Assembly: GCA_037102815.1 (NCBI GenBank)
Contig: BTPP01000007.1
Location: 1,178,001-1,242,000, forward strand
DNA length: 64,000 bases
From: Neurospora intermedia
Lineage: Eukaryota > Ascomycota > Sordariomycetes > Sordariales > Sordariaceae
Direction of reading: 5' to 3'
A program made the translations under genes and the position numbers. Numbering within the stretch: the first letter of the stretch is position 1; every line of letters begins with the position of its first letter. This document shows, in pieces, positions 45,962 to 57,508 of this stretch. Below the pieces are notes generated by a model. It saw only the letters and a list, made by a program, of their open reading frames with translations. It did no database searches and was not told the origin of the DNA.

Positions 45962-46655
45962 TTAAAGAGCAGGAGAGGAACATGCATGGTAGGTGGGTAA
46001 GGGGCAAGATACCACCAAGTAACTCTAATCATCTCCTTGTGGACACAAGCATCCGTCGTCGTCTTAGATACCCCCATTGCTTTTTTTTTTTTCATAATGT
46101 CATTGCATTGCATTGCTTATTAGCCACTTCACGTTTTGGGCACACATATCGCGGTATCAAGTTGTTTGAGGTTACAAGAATTGCGTGTGCATTCACTCGC
46201 CTCACTGCCTGGCCGGTGGTAGAAGGAAAGTCTTCCCACAACTCAGTTACATAGCTTGCGCGTCCATTCTCTTGTGTTGTGTTGTGATACACGTCTACCG
46301 ACGGAACTCCAATAAGCATGCATCAACTCACACCTCAGCACCAAGTGTCTACCTACTACAAAGTCCCAAATTGACGAGCTCGAACATGATGGCATGACAT
46401 GAGTCAACTGCAGCGTAGATCGGATCGGCTTTGCCTGTACATATGGCGTCTGTGAGATTTAGACTAGACTCGCGCATACTTGGGTAGGTACTGATGCATG
46501 TCTATGTAGAGGTACGCAAGGTACGAAATGCAGGATATTCATCATACATCCACGCTATGCAGATCACTTCATTGCTACCCTTTCCGCGCGTGTGGGTGTA
46601 TATATATGCGTATGTACGTATTGCTTTGCTCAGATTTTGCTGTTGTTACGCAGGC

Positions 46656-46680
46656 CACTTTCACTTTCACTTTCACTTCC
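46656..46680 (+). repeat. (CACTTT)n hexanucleotide repeat
   Basis: About four hexamer units, the last degenerate. Confidence 0.85.
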
Positions 46681-46815
46681 ACTGCCATTTTCTTGGTAAC
46701 ATACTAGTGATGACCGGGCCGGATACAGGTAGGTAGGTAGATATGACGAGTCGGATACGTATGGCATTGCCTGAAAGGAATGGTGAACAGGAGAAGAGAG
46801 AGAGGAAGACAAGAA

Positions 46816-46816
<1 letters not shown>

Positions 46817-46849
<33 letters not shown>
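46817..46849 (+). repeat. A homopolymer, 33 nt
   Basis: Uninterrupted A run between AAGAAC and GAAGAG. Confidence 0.93.
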
Positions 46850-46851
<2 letters not shown>

Positions 46852-46976
46852 AGAGATAGAAAAGGATAAGCTAAGTTCAACCAATCCAACCCCATTCCCA
46901 AAGGAAAGTAATTCATAGTCCGTTAATTACCCTCACACTACACTACGGTAATCACTCGCGGATATATGCAGAACGT

Positions 46977-47022
46977 ACCTGAACCTGAACCTGAACCTGA
47001 ACCTGAACCCGAACCTGAACCC
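46977..47022 (+). repeat. (GAACCT)n hexanucleotide repeat
   Basis: Seven to eight units of GAACCT with two GAACCC variants. One frame reads as a Glu-Pro dipeptide run but there is no gene around it. Confidence 0.9.
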
Positions 47023-47254
47023 GTATGTATGTTTTCGTTTCCAGCTAGGTACCTACCTATATTAGTACGATACACCGTACGGAATCAAGAATGGACATCT
47101 GTAAGTGTATGCTGGCAGGTAGGTGTCGGATCGGATCGGATCAGTTACGTTAGTTCCCGTTTTGTCGTTGTCATCATACCACACCCACCCACTAACACAT
47201 CGGATCAGGATCCGAGAAAAGCGCAAATCTGGCTTTTTTGGGTGTCGGGTGCGG

Positions 47255-47311
47255 ATGTGGATGTGGATGTCGGGTGTGTGTGGTGGATGTAGATGTGGAT
47301 GTAGATGTGAT
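47255..47311 (+). repeat. Degenerate (TGGATG)n repeat
   Basis: Imperfect GGATGT and AGATGT hexamers interrupted by a GT-rich spacer. Confidence 0.75.
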
Positions 47312-47674
47312 AGCCAATATATCAAAGCCCGTGGTTGATGGCGTTTGAGTACCTAGGTACTTACCTACCACGGAGTGACAACGCGGAAACATTTCAGTTC
47401 CGCTTTCATCTACTTTTGGTCGTCACAAACGTAGTAGAAAATTTGGGAAGGGCAATCGCACAGAAGAATTATCGATATGAAACATGACTTTTCGATCCAA
47501 GACATTTTGTTTGTCCCCGTCTGTGATGAGAGCGAATGTGTGTATGTGTGTCCATGTGAGTGCCAAGGGAACAAAAAAATCAAAAAAATCGGGAAAAGAG
47601 AACAGGGGTATTACTAACGTTCTTCTATGTAGCCTGAACATGAACATCGGACCGTAGCCCGTGGCTAAAAGTGT

Positions 47675-47761
47675 GTTGACCGACGTTGTTCAAGCCAACA
47701 AACCAACCAAGCTTTTGGTTGATCGGTCAGGTTAGCTGGGCCTTGGACAACGTCGGTCAAC
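47675..47761. repeat. Nested inverted repeat
   Basis: Outer arms of 20 nt (47675-47694 and 47742-47761), beginning GTTGACCGACGTTG and ending CAACGTCGGTCAAC, match as reverse complements at 19 of 20 positions. Inside, CAACCAA (47704-47710) and TTGGTTG (47715-47721) form a second perfect 7-bp stem with a GCTT loop. No open frame and no transposase nearby. Confidence 0.85.
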
Positions 47762-50700
47762 AATTTACATAACGTGTCTGGACGCAGTAGTAGGACTAAA
47801 CGTGATTTTCTTTTCTCGTTTTTCTCGGTGTACGCACAAATGTGTCCAATAATCCGGTACTTCTCTGAGGTTTTATTTTTTGAAAGAGGTACGTACCAAA
47901 CTCGGATCATATCATATCATTATACGGGATAGAGAAAAAAAAAAAAGAGAAAGGACGTTGGACAAGCTTATCTACCATAGTACCTTGTCTTGCCTTGCCT
48001 TGTGCTGGATAACAACAGATAGGACAAGACACGAAGAAAGGTCTCGGAAGAAGGTTTGGTTTTGCTTGTTGTCTAATTTTCCTTCCTCTCTCGTTCCCGT
48101 GGGGAAAAAAACCTGAAACTCGCATGTCTTGCACATTTGAACCATTTCTTAATGTCTGACGGACAGACAGTGTGACAGTTCGTCATGACAGCCGCAGACT
48201 CAGGTCAATATCCGAAAGGGTGCATTCGAAACCTGAAATTGAGTGAGAGGACTTGATCAAGTCAAAGTGATGAATGAGTATCAGGTGGTAGTGTAAAAAA
48301 CGTGTGAAGTCGTCAAGTCATCGATGGTTGTTGACTTCCACTTTACACTCATTGTGGATAGCTTCAGAATAGTAACTGAAAAGATGCCAAGCCCTTTCTT
48401 CAGTACATATCAGGGTCATTGGTCAAGAAGTTGAAAACGGTCTAGAACGAGTGGAGTCTCTTAACAGAAAAGAGAGAGAATTAAAAGAAGAGAAAGGAGT
48501 GGAAGGATCCAAAAAAAAAACACCACCTCTCGTGAATGCCCAAAAGGCGGGATGGATGGATACTCCCCATGTGCCGTTTGGCAAGGGGTCACATAACAGT
48601 TTCTTTTTTCATCAACAAGCGGAAGTTCAATCAAGGGTGGTTCGGGTTCGCAAAGCGACCCTGTTACAATGATAGCTCGCTGAGAACACCACATGCCCAG
48701 CCCCCAACCCTGTTCAGCCGCGTGTCTGCCATGTGGTGTGGATGTGCTCAAAACGGGCACGGCTTTTGGCAGCCGAAGGAAGGCCTGGTCGATCCACTCA
48801 CAGTCATTCATTTTCGACGGAGTGTGTGTAAACCACGTCCGTACCTTGCTTGGCTTTGAGAAGCCCAGCTCGTGTTTGCTGTAGGCTTGTAGCCCAGTTT
48901 GTTGGCGAGATGAATAGAGACAAGCTGGTGTATACTGGGATCATTCTGCTACGTAGTGTAGATTGTGATGCCGAGTGCCGATTCGGCCACCACGTCTCTC
49001 TAACTGATGATCATGAGAATGAATGAATGATGGACGAACTAGTGTGAACTAGTATGGGTGGAATGGAACGATACTATGACTATCCTAGTACTTTCGGAGA
49101 AGATGGAAGGTTTGGAAGGAAATACCGTGGACTGTGGGTGCCGTCGTCCGTTTGCGAAGAGAGCTCGTGTTGGTACGGAGCTGCCGTCGGGTCAAACAAC
49201 AAGACTGGACAAGTCTCACCATGAAACAGTCCGATTGACTGGTGATGTCAGCTGGCTTTTGCTTCATTTCTACGGTGAAAGACGAACGACGGAAGAAGAC
49301 AAGATGGGTTGGGCCGCAAAAGGGTGTTTGGCACTAGCAAGATGTCCGGGGCAAAGCTGGAGCATGCTCGCCGGCCGAACAAGGGCCTCGGAAATGAGCG
49401 ATAGACGCCGGTTAACTGATGGGCATGGCTGGTATTGTTGACAGCAGCTCGGTCTTCATCCAAGGATTTCGAACCACGCAATGTTTGGAAAGACAACCAA
49501 GTGGTCAGTAAAGTGTATGTAACGCAGTTGAAATCTGACGGTTGCTATTTTGGTGGGTGACGGAACAAATGAAAATGCATGATTGACAGAGTGCGGGCGG
49601 TGAAGGAGCAAAAGACCCGGATGAGTACCTTGGAATGCTACCTACCCTTTCGGAGAGAGAGACGACGATGCCAAACAGAGGCAGCAACCACCGGGACAAA
49701 AGCTAGATTGCGGTTGGTGAGGGTTATGGTAGGTTGTGGGTAACACGTATGTTCGTCGCAAGGACTCGCTTGTTGCGGAGTAGTGTAGTGTAGTGTAAGG
49801 TATGTATTCGTTCGTATGTATGTACACATCCTGGAGACTTTTGGCTCTTGGGGTTCACCGGCACTAGTCTAGCATGTGAAATTGTACCTGTTGGGGTGAA
49901 GATGGCGGGGCCTGCAAAGTACTTTGTACGACCGTGTCTTCGCTTGCCGTTTTTGTTTCAAAGTCGAACCGAAAGCAACCTGGAGCCTTGTAGTAGCTCT
50001 TCATCACGAACCGTAAGTAAGGTAACCTTGTGTTGGGTTGTCAAAAGTAATGTAATAATGGGCCAGAACTGAAGCGGTTCGCATCGACAACACCAACAAG
50101 GTTGCAATGATGCTGGGGGCTGCAGAAGTGGAAGCCAGAAGGATGTCTGTCGCATTCAGTGGACGATTTGCAGTTGACGAGACCTGCCCCACCATTGCAT
50201 CGGAGCGGGTCTCGGTCGTGTGGAGCCCCAGGTGTGTTGATCTTGACCAATGCAAAGGGCAGCATTGGCTGGCCCGGGACACCTGGGGGAGTCTGCAACA
50301 ACCGCCATCCCAGCAGACCAAACCCCAGTGGCTCGACTTCAACCATCACCATCGGCATCTCATCGGTCTTGGTAGGTAGGTAGACCTAGGTAGGTTGTGA
50401 GAAAGGATCCAAATGGGACAACACGTCGGCCCCCCTTGTCGGATGGCCCGGGACTCCGAATCCGGCAAAGCTGGCGACTAACACTGCTGCTGCTGCTGCT
50501 GCCCATATCCACTCCCGGCCTTCTGGAAGCTTTCAAAAAGGACCACAGGTACGATCGGCCCTGCCCTGCATCTGGCAGAGGAGCTTGTTGACGTTCGAGG
50601 CTCCCGCGAACTCTGTCTCTCACTGCTACCCTGCCATTCAACTTTCTCACCATATTTTATATGGGGACCCGACGACTCTAACAGGACCCGGCTGGTCACT

Positions 50701-51663
50701 CTCATCCCCTTTCCTCACCACTCATATCATATACTTTGACATACATACATACATAATTCATCCCATCCTCTCACCCTCACTCACTCACTCTCACCTGGAG
50801 CCCCTTTGGCCCCCACCATAGTCGGCAACTGCTTTGGTAATCCCGTCCATATCCCGTATCCCGTCCCGACCCGCTGTCCTCGAGGCACTTCAGTCGGCAA
50901 CAACAACAGACCAACAACGAACCCACGCACTACGGCGCTAGTCACTTTGCCAACCGAGACTAAAAGTCCACCCGGCGGAGATTGTTCAAGTTCAACGGCG
51001 TCGAAAGAGAGGGTCTTCGGCCTTTGCCTCCCACATTCTTGCGCCGACTCGCCTCCAAACGAAACGGTCTGGACCATCAACGGCAATGGCACGTGGGGCA
51101 TTCGCAGCCCGCGAGTCCTTATTGTAAAGGTTAACCGCGCCCTCGATTTACATAAAGAGTAAATTAACTTTTCCGGCTAATGCGAGGCGTCAAACTTTTA
51201 GCGACTTTCTTTCTTTTCACTGCGCCATTGCCATCACTGGACTAGTCTGCCCTCGGCGTGCACCAACGTACCTCCATTTTCACCACACCTCCTATCAATC
51301 CATCCTATATCCTTCCGGCGCAACTTGCCACGGCTTCAGGCTGTGCGTGTAAGAGTCAGTCCGGATCTGTAAGACCGGCTTACATCAAACGGCATCGACC
51401 AGACATTATCACGGGGTTGTTTGGGGACAATACAAGACCAAACCCGGTGCCTTATTTGGACACCAGATAAGATAGGCCAGACACCATGACGTCGATAGTA
51501 AGTGAGCTTTGTTCCAGATTCACCCGAGCGCAACCCAAATCCTTGCCCCCGGGCCCCCCTTTGCTACCAAGTGAGTGTGGCATCATGTTCAGCCTGATGG
51601 TTGTTTCCACTCCAACACCCGGACCTCCCAACTTCAACTACCCAACCACAAGCCCAATCTTAC

Positions 51664-51688
51664 ATCCTCATCCTCATCCTCATCCTCA
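51664..51688 (+). repeat. (CTCATC)n repeat
   Basis: Four hexamer units in a pyrimidine-rich context upstream of lst7. Confidence 0.8.
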
Positions 51689-52354
51689 CTCTCACACCCA
51701 CACCTTCCAACACCAACCAAGTACCTTCTCTTGATGCTCACCGCCTTGCCCGTTGCGAATCCTGCTTGTTTCTTTTTTGATCCTTTTCTGTCCTATCCCA
51801 TCTCTTCCTGACCCTGCTCACTTCACCGGGACTGTCTTGTGTTCCCCCACGTTGCTGAACCGACAGGCTGGCGCGCTTGCAATTCGAGGTCGCAACGCTT
51901 GTGCTTCCTTCCTCTTGTGCTTGCCTGGCCTTGTCTAAGCAAGTGTGGCCGGGCATATAGACTGGCATCCTTTGCGGCTAGTTGAGGTAGAGGTAACACT
52001 GGAAGCTGAGCAAGTCAGAAAGTAGCGGGTGTACGAGCACATGATGCTTGCCGTCTCATCCTGAATTTCGCGGCGGCGCAGAAAGCGTTTCTTTAATCTC
52101 TCTGTCTCGTAGCGACGGGAACCCCTTCCGGCCTTTCACACAAGTTTCCGGAACACTCCCATGCCAATTAGGTTACCACCATCCATCCCTTGATATTCTC
52201 TAGGGACGAGCCACCTCTGATAATCACCACCACCACACCCTCTACTCTTACTATGTTCCTATCACACCATCACTACCCTCTCTCCTACTGCTCATGATTA
52301 TAATCAGCTCTTCATCTCTTACAAGACAATGTTGCCTTGATTCTGAACAAGGCA

Positions 52355-53926
52355 ATGGATCTCGAGACCGAGACCTGGACCGCGTGTCCTTTGTTTGATT
52401 TCGTTGATTTCGACAAGATGCTAACACACACTCCTCGTCTCCAGCTATGTCTGGCGCATTATTGCGACCTTCACGGGCCCACCCCCTTGATGGTCACCGA
52501 AGGACTCCCTGTTCCATGCAGCACATGTTATGAGGAGGGTCAGCAACACGACCACAGCAATGTTACCGACCAGCCGGCTCCGAGTGCCACCGCAGCTAAT
52601 GCCTCGGTCCATGCCGTAGCCGCTGCCGCCGAAGCGCTTCGCCGAATGGACCTCGGCGCCGGTGGTCTAAGAAGCTCTTCTGCGCCTGTATCCGAGGAGC
52701 AAGCTCAGGAATATCGCGCCTCGCTTCGCCGCGTCTCTCAGACTGTTGGCACTTCCGCGGCCGTTGAAACTCCTCCACAAAGTCCGCAGATTCCAACCGA
52801 GCCCCCATTATCGCAACAGGAAAAGCGACGCAGTGATTCAGGATTCCGCAGGACCTATGACGACTACGTCACTCGCCGCGCCGGTCCGTGCGATAATTGC
52901 GCCTTGACGCTACCCAAACGACAAGAAAGTAGCAAAGACGCAAATCCGGAACCAAAGCCAGAGCAGGGGCCTACATTACGAACACGTGCTCCCTTTGCTC
53001 GCGTGTTCTCTGGAGGAATGGACGAACCATCACCGCCAATTTCACAAACATCCTCATCGATCCCGTCTGAGGATGAGTCCATCACCAAGTCTCGTCCCTC
53101 ACATCGTCGTGCTGAAACCACGGCCTCACTAGCATCACGATCTAGCAGCAGCTCCGCCCAAGGGGTTACGGCACATACGCACTATCTCGACTATACCTCA
53201 ACGCACGAGCCCGTTGCCGCAAATTCGTTCTCCATTGTTCGCGCATCCTGTCTGCGGACGCTCTCTCTGGAAACTCTTCCCCGACCTCCCGCTACAGGCT
53301 ATCCTTCCTCAGGCGCCAACCCGGGGATTACGCCGAGCGCTTCACCCAGCCCTCCGGCTTACGTTACAACGCACAGTGTCGGCGCTGCAGCATCCGGTGG
53401 GCCAATATTCTTCGGCGACCCTTCTGCCGGCTACACAACGGCCTACATATTTCGAATCCCCGATGTCCATGCGCGAGGCCACAAGCGCGTGTACGCTTTC
53501 CTAGCCCTTAGCACCCACCGCGAGCGTCTTGCCATGAAGACCTTCGGATTTGTCGCTGCCGCGTTCCGTGACCTGGCGACCTGGATCCAGACACTGGCCG
53601 AGCAAGAAGCCGAAAGGTCCCTCCAGGAGTCATCAGCCAACAGCCCCGTTATGCCCGGAGGCCCTGGCTACGGAGGAAGCCTGCACTCGGAACCAGCAGC
53701 ACCCGCCAACCACATTCCCACGGCCGGCGGACCGGGCGGCGGTAGCAGCTTCCTCATGGGCGGCGGCGGTCTGTCCAGGAGGATGGGCAGCGGTTTTTCT
53801 GCCTCTGGAGTCGCGCTGAAGCAGCGAGGCTTGGCTGAGCTGGTTGGTCTGCCTGACTTCTTTATTGAGCTTCATGCTAGGTTCGTGAAGCTCTTGCTTG
53901 ACCTGCGTGTCGTCTTGGGATCATGA
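52355..53926 (+). CDS. lst7: Folliculin-type protein, Lst7 homologue
   Basis: In yeast, Lst7 with Lst4 is the GTPase-activating complex for Gtr2, linking amino acids to TORC1 at the vacuole; human folliculin is the counterpart. Single frame of 523 aa from the ATG at 52355. The conserved N-terminal block is CLAHYCDLHGPTPLM followed by VPCSTC, with later RAGPCDNC, matching the folliculin longin-domain start and its paired cysteines. Another block (AAYIFRIPD-like, GHKRVYAFLALSTHRERLAM) continues the longin fold, ending with FIELHARFVKLLLDL. Linkers are Ser/Pro/Gly-rich. The first ~30 residues do not look like family sequence. A CTAAC branch point and CAG end at 52444 suggest an intron just before CLAHYCD, with a possible GTTGAT donor at 52403 (phase 0). 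The start is therefore the least certain part. Confidence 0.82.
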   Translation: MDLETETWTACPLFDFVDFDKMLTHTPRLQLCLAHYCDLHGPTPLMVTEGLPVPCSTCYEEGQQHDHSNVTDQPAPSATAANASVHAVAAAAEALRRMDLGAGGLRSSSAPVSEEQAQEYRASLRRVSQTVGTSAAVETPPQSPQIPTEPPLSQQEKRRSDSGFRRTYDDYVTRRAGPCDNCALTLPKRQESSKDANPEPKPEQGPTLRTRAPFARVFSGGMDEPSPPISQTSSSIPSEDESITKSRPSHRRAETTASLASRSSSSSAQGVTAHTHYLDYTSTHEPVAANSFSIVRASCLRTLSLETLPRPPATGYPSSGANPGITPSASPSPPAYVTTHSVGAAASGGPIFFGDPSAGYTTAYIFRIPDVHARGHKRVYAFLALSTHRERLAMKTFGFVAAAFRDLATWIQTLAEQEAERSLQESSANSPVMPGGPGYGGSLHSEPAAPANHIPTAGGPGGGSSFLMGGGGLSRRMGSGFSASGVALKQRGLAELVGLPDFFIELHARFVKLLLDLRVVLGS

Positions 53927-54576
53927 AAGAAGACAGGAGTCTTCCACCGAAGACGCTTACGGACCACAATCATACTTGGACGAACGATCGTTGGAACCAT
54001 GTACATATATCCATCCATCCATTCACGCGGGCTGGCAACGATCGTCACAACATCCAACAGAACCAGACCACCACCACCACCACCGCCACCACTGCTACTA
54101 CCATAACCGAGGAGACAGTTGTGTGTAACAATAGCTTGACTTCAACGTCAATGAAGAAGAGGAAGACTCCCACTAACAAATATAGCACTTCGATGACAGA
54201 CAGAGAGGCAGCGATACGGCACCAGCAGTTGATATCACGAAATATGCAAAACTTGTTTTACGTGTGTGGGAGAGATTAAGTAATGGGTAATGAATTAATG
54301 ACCTGGTAGAGAATTGCGCGAAAGGCTGGGCGCGCGTATAGAAGCAGGGTGAAGCTGAACGAGCGAGCGAGGTGTACGAGAAAGAGAAGGGAAGGAGAGA
54401 GTAGCATGTGAGAGGGGAAAATACAATACCAACCATCTTGTGCATTCGAGATCATTGATGCTTTTTCTCCTGGAGTGTTGTTCAATGTGGATAAACATGG
54501 AGAAGCGGAAGCATCACGTGTGTCTTGTTTTTTTTGGGCTGTTTGATTCAATAACAGGTTAGACGAAGGTACGGAC

Positions 54577-54604
54577 GGATGGATGGATGGATGGATGGAT
54601 GGAT
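54577..54604 (+). repeat. (GGAT)n microsatellite
   Basis: About seven GGAT tetranucleotides, ending in GGATAGATGA. Confidence 0.88.
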
Positions 54605-54925
54605 AGATGAGTAGAAGGATGGATGGGATGTGTGTGGTTTTAACTTTTTTTTTTTTTTTTCTTCCCTTCCTACAACCTTCGCCGTATCCACACATCCACA
54701 TTCTCATTCCCTCCCTAACCTCATCTATCAACCACAATCTCATTCCCTAAACCTCAGTCATCAACAACCACCACCGCGGCCTCACATTTTTCTCTTTTCC
54801 TTTCTTTTTTCTCTTTTCCTCTCCCTTCCCCATCTCACGGAAACTCCCAAGCATGTGTTATTTTTATCTTTCTTTTCGGTATCAAAGCAGCAGCTATATC
54901 GCCAACTGGAAGTGAGCGAGCGTGT

Positions 54926-54996
54926 AAGGAGACTACCTAGTAAGGAGACCAAGGAGACTGACCAAGGAGACCAAGGAGACTAAGGAGACTAAGGAG
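54926..54996 (+). repeat. AAGGAGAC(C/T) tandem word cluster
   Basis: Six copies of the nonamer AAGGAGAC(C/T), mostly head to tail, followed by AAGGAG. About 40 nt further on begins a second family, A(C/A)GTAGTC/AAGTAGT, to 55106. Confidence 0.8.
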
Positions 54997-56112
54997 CAGC
55001 GGGGGAGGGGACTGAGTGAGTGTTTCCTACAAACATTCCCACGTAGTCACAAGTAGTGTACGTAGTCACAAGTAGTCCCAAGTAATCCTAAGTAGTGTAG
55101 TCCCAAGGTGGCCGGCCCATGGAGGATATACCCCCCCGAATAACACAGAAAATATTTTCAATCTTTAGCATTATTCGTTCATTCCCCCCCCTTCTTTGTT
55201 ATCTGAACATTTAAAGGCCTAGTTCTAGTCTACTGAAGTAAACCCTTTTTTTACTCTTTTGAGCACTGAGCGAGAGAGTAACGATAACGATATCTACCTA
55301 GGAACTTTCCGTCTACATCGTAGTCTCCATAGTACTTATGTAGATTCAACGTAACAGAGATCTATCCTATCACTGAAATATGGGATATTTATGCGGATTT
55401 TACTTTCTGGAGTGGTAAATAAGGTACCATCTTCCTCTCGCCATAATTCATAAGGAACATACTGTAGATAAACGGTGCCTTACCCTTTCTTATCGTCTTC
55501 CTAGACAAATGTTTTCAAGCCAATCCTATCAAGTTTAAAGGACATGAACCTAGATTGCAGCGCATACATTTATTTGACATATCCTCCCCTTTGCTAAAGT
55601 GAGAATTACTGTAGCTACGGCGTTTCAGTATGATAACTATGAGTTTTGAGTTTCTCTGACGTTTATGTCGTGATCATAGCATCAACTTTCTGGTTGTGGG
55701 GATGGGCAAAAGCAAGAAAGAAAGAAGAAGAAATGCGTACGACGACCTGGAGGAAAGGAAAGCGCACTGAGAACTCAATTCCGCCGAGCAAGTTGATCTG
55801 AACATGTAAGTAGTATCAGCTGGGAGCCAGGGCATCTTGCTACTTTTCAATTGGGTGCTACTGCATATTCAGTTGGAGCAACTCCAGAGAGGTACGCACA
55901 TATGTAGATGGTGATGCCAGTCCAGATTTATTCGCTAGTGTACAAATTTGGTTTCGCTTCTATTGAACGTCTATAGTCCCGGCTGATCTGGAGCACAAAT
56001 TATATTTTCCCCCAGCCAGCACGAAGCATAGCACCAACCCACCCAGAATGCAATCTCTCCTCATGTTCCATGGTCCTCGACCCCAACACAGCAAGCCCAT
56101 GACGCCGATAGT

Positions 56113-57508
56113 TTACTTGTAGAAATCAAACTTGTTCTCGTCGCTCGTACCCTTCACCTGGCTGCTGTAGGCGTCCTCCAAATCAGCCTGGATGATGTTG
56201 TACCTGTTCTTCCGTACTGCGCGCAGACCAGCCTCCTGCATAATGGCAGCGATGACGGCACCGCTGAGAGGATCGTTACGGACAATCAAGCTGTCCAGGT
56301 CGACCTCGGGGGCCAAGCTCATCTTGCCAGCAATCGTGGTGAAGATGAGACGGCGCTCGCGGCGATCGCGCAGGTTGGGGAACTCGATCTTGCGATCAAG
56401 ACGACCGGGACGCAGCAGGGCGGGATCGAGAGTGTCGGCACGGTTGGTGGCCATGATAACCTTGACGTTGGCGGTCTGGTCGAAACCGTCCATCTGGTTG
56501 AGCAATTCGAGTAGAATTCTCTGCACCTCGCGATCGGCACCCGTCTGCGCGTCGAAACGCTTCGTCGCAATGGCATCGATTTCGTCGATGAAGATGATGG
56601 CGGGGGCGTTCTCACGAGCCATGCGGAAGACGTCGCGCACCATGCGAGGACCCTCACCGAGATACTTTTGTACGAACTCGGAACCGACGACGCGGATGAA
56701 GTTCGCTGTCGTCGAGTTTGCGACAGCCTTGACCAACATTGTCTTGCCGGTACCGGGAGGACCGTAGAGAAGGACACCGCGCGGGGGGTCAATACCGATC
56801 TGCTTGTAGAGATCAAAGTGTGTTAGGGGCAGCTCAACGGCTTCCCGAATTTCTTGCTTCTGCATATCCAACCCTCCAACATCGGCATATGTAACGTCGG
56901 GCTTCTCGTCGGCACCGAGCATAGCAATGGAAGAGTCAGCCTCGGGCGGCAAAATATCGACAACGGCATTAGAGTGACGGTGGAGCGCTACGGAGGATGA
57001 GGGCTTGAGAAGCTCGCGGTCGAGAGTCGAAAGGATACGGACGACGTAGTTTGAGCCAGTACTGGATTGAACGATACCCGTGCTGAGAGGAAGGGTTAGT
57101 CTGGGCCAGTTTTGAAGACGGGGGGGTGCATTGGGCGGCCATACTTTTGATCGATAGCTTCCATGAACTGTCCAATCACCAGGGGAACACTCTGAATCCT
57201 CTTGATTTCCTCCTGGGCACGTACAAGCTCGCGCTTCAAGCTCCTGCCAGATACCATGTTGTCAGCCCCTCCTCATCAAGCTCTCAGCCCGTGGAGCTTC
57301 TGTGACCATACCTTTGCTCATCCTTGATGTATTCCTCCTGCAGCTTGATGTATTCCAGCTGCCTCTGAAGCTTCTTCAAGGTAATGTAGTCATCACCGCC
57401 TTCTGTTGACACGCCCTCGAAGGTCTCGATGTTGGGGATCGCCGAAGGGGCGGACTTCTTTTGGGCCTGGGGCACACTGGCCGGGGTCTCGACAAGGACA
57501 TCGCCCAT
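56113..57508 (-). CDS. rpt3: 26S proteasome regulatory ATPase Rpt3 (subunit 6B)
   Basis: One of six AAA+ ATPases in the 19S base that unfold ubiquitylated substrates. Three exons: 57508-57312, 57243-57145 and 57082-56113. The introns are 68 nt (GTATGG/TGGCAG, phase 2) and 62 nt (GTATGG donor, CTAAC branch, TCTCAG, phase 2); product 421 aa, the usual length. An N-terminal coiled coil ([20 protein letters not shown]) leads to the OB domain. The AAA module has Walker A GPPGTGKT, Walker B IIFIDEID, pore loop KYLGEGP, sensor/[23 protein letters not shown], and the C-terminal FYK that docks in the 20S alpha ring. The DFYK ending and N-terminal region distinguish Rpt3 from its paralogues. Confidence 0.96.

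Larger units (their letters stand above)
45691..52354. other. Gene desert of 6.7 kb rich in simple repeats
   Basis: The longest stretch without a supported gene. It contains GAAA, CACTTT, GAACCT, TGGATG and CTCATC short tandem repeats, a 33-nt A tract, and a nested inverted repeat near 47.7 kb. GGTACCT-like words occur repeatedly. Frames up to 127 codons show no conserved features. The right end (51.2-52.35 kb) is pyrimidine-rich and may be a long 5' leader of lst7. A long non-coding RNA or regulatory region is possible but unsupported. Confidence 0.6.
53927..56112. other. Convergent intergenic region between lst7 and rpt3
   Basis: About 2.2 kb. Contains the two 3' regions, a GGAT tetranucleotide run, a T14-type tract near 54645, and two clusters of short tandem words at 54.93-55.11 kb. 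The stretch 55.13-56.0 kb is AT-rich with no frame above 60 codons. No RNA gene found. Confidence 0.5.

Noticed and set aside
46966-47292. Frame encoding a Glu-Pro dipeptide repeat
   Set aside because: It is a GAACCT microsatellite read in one frame; no surrounding coding features.
49465-49480. Minus-strand GGTTCGAAATCC resembling a tRNA B box
   Set aside because: The flanking bases do not form a T-arm and no A box or acceptor stem was found at the right distance.
50806-51162. 118-codon plus-strand frame upstream of lst7
   Set aside because: No conserved segment, no good start context, low plausibility as a protein; it could at most be part of a leader.
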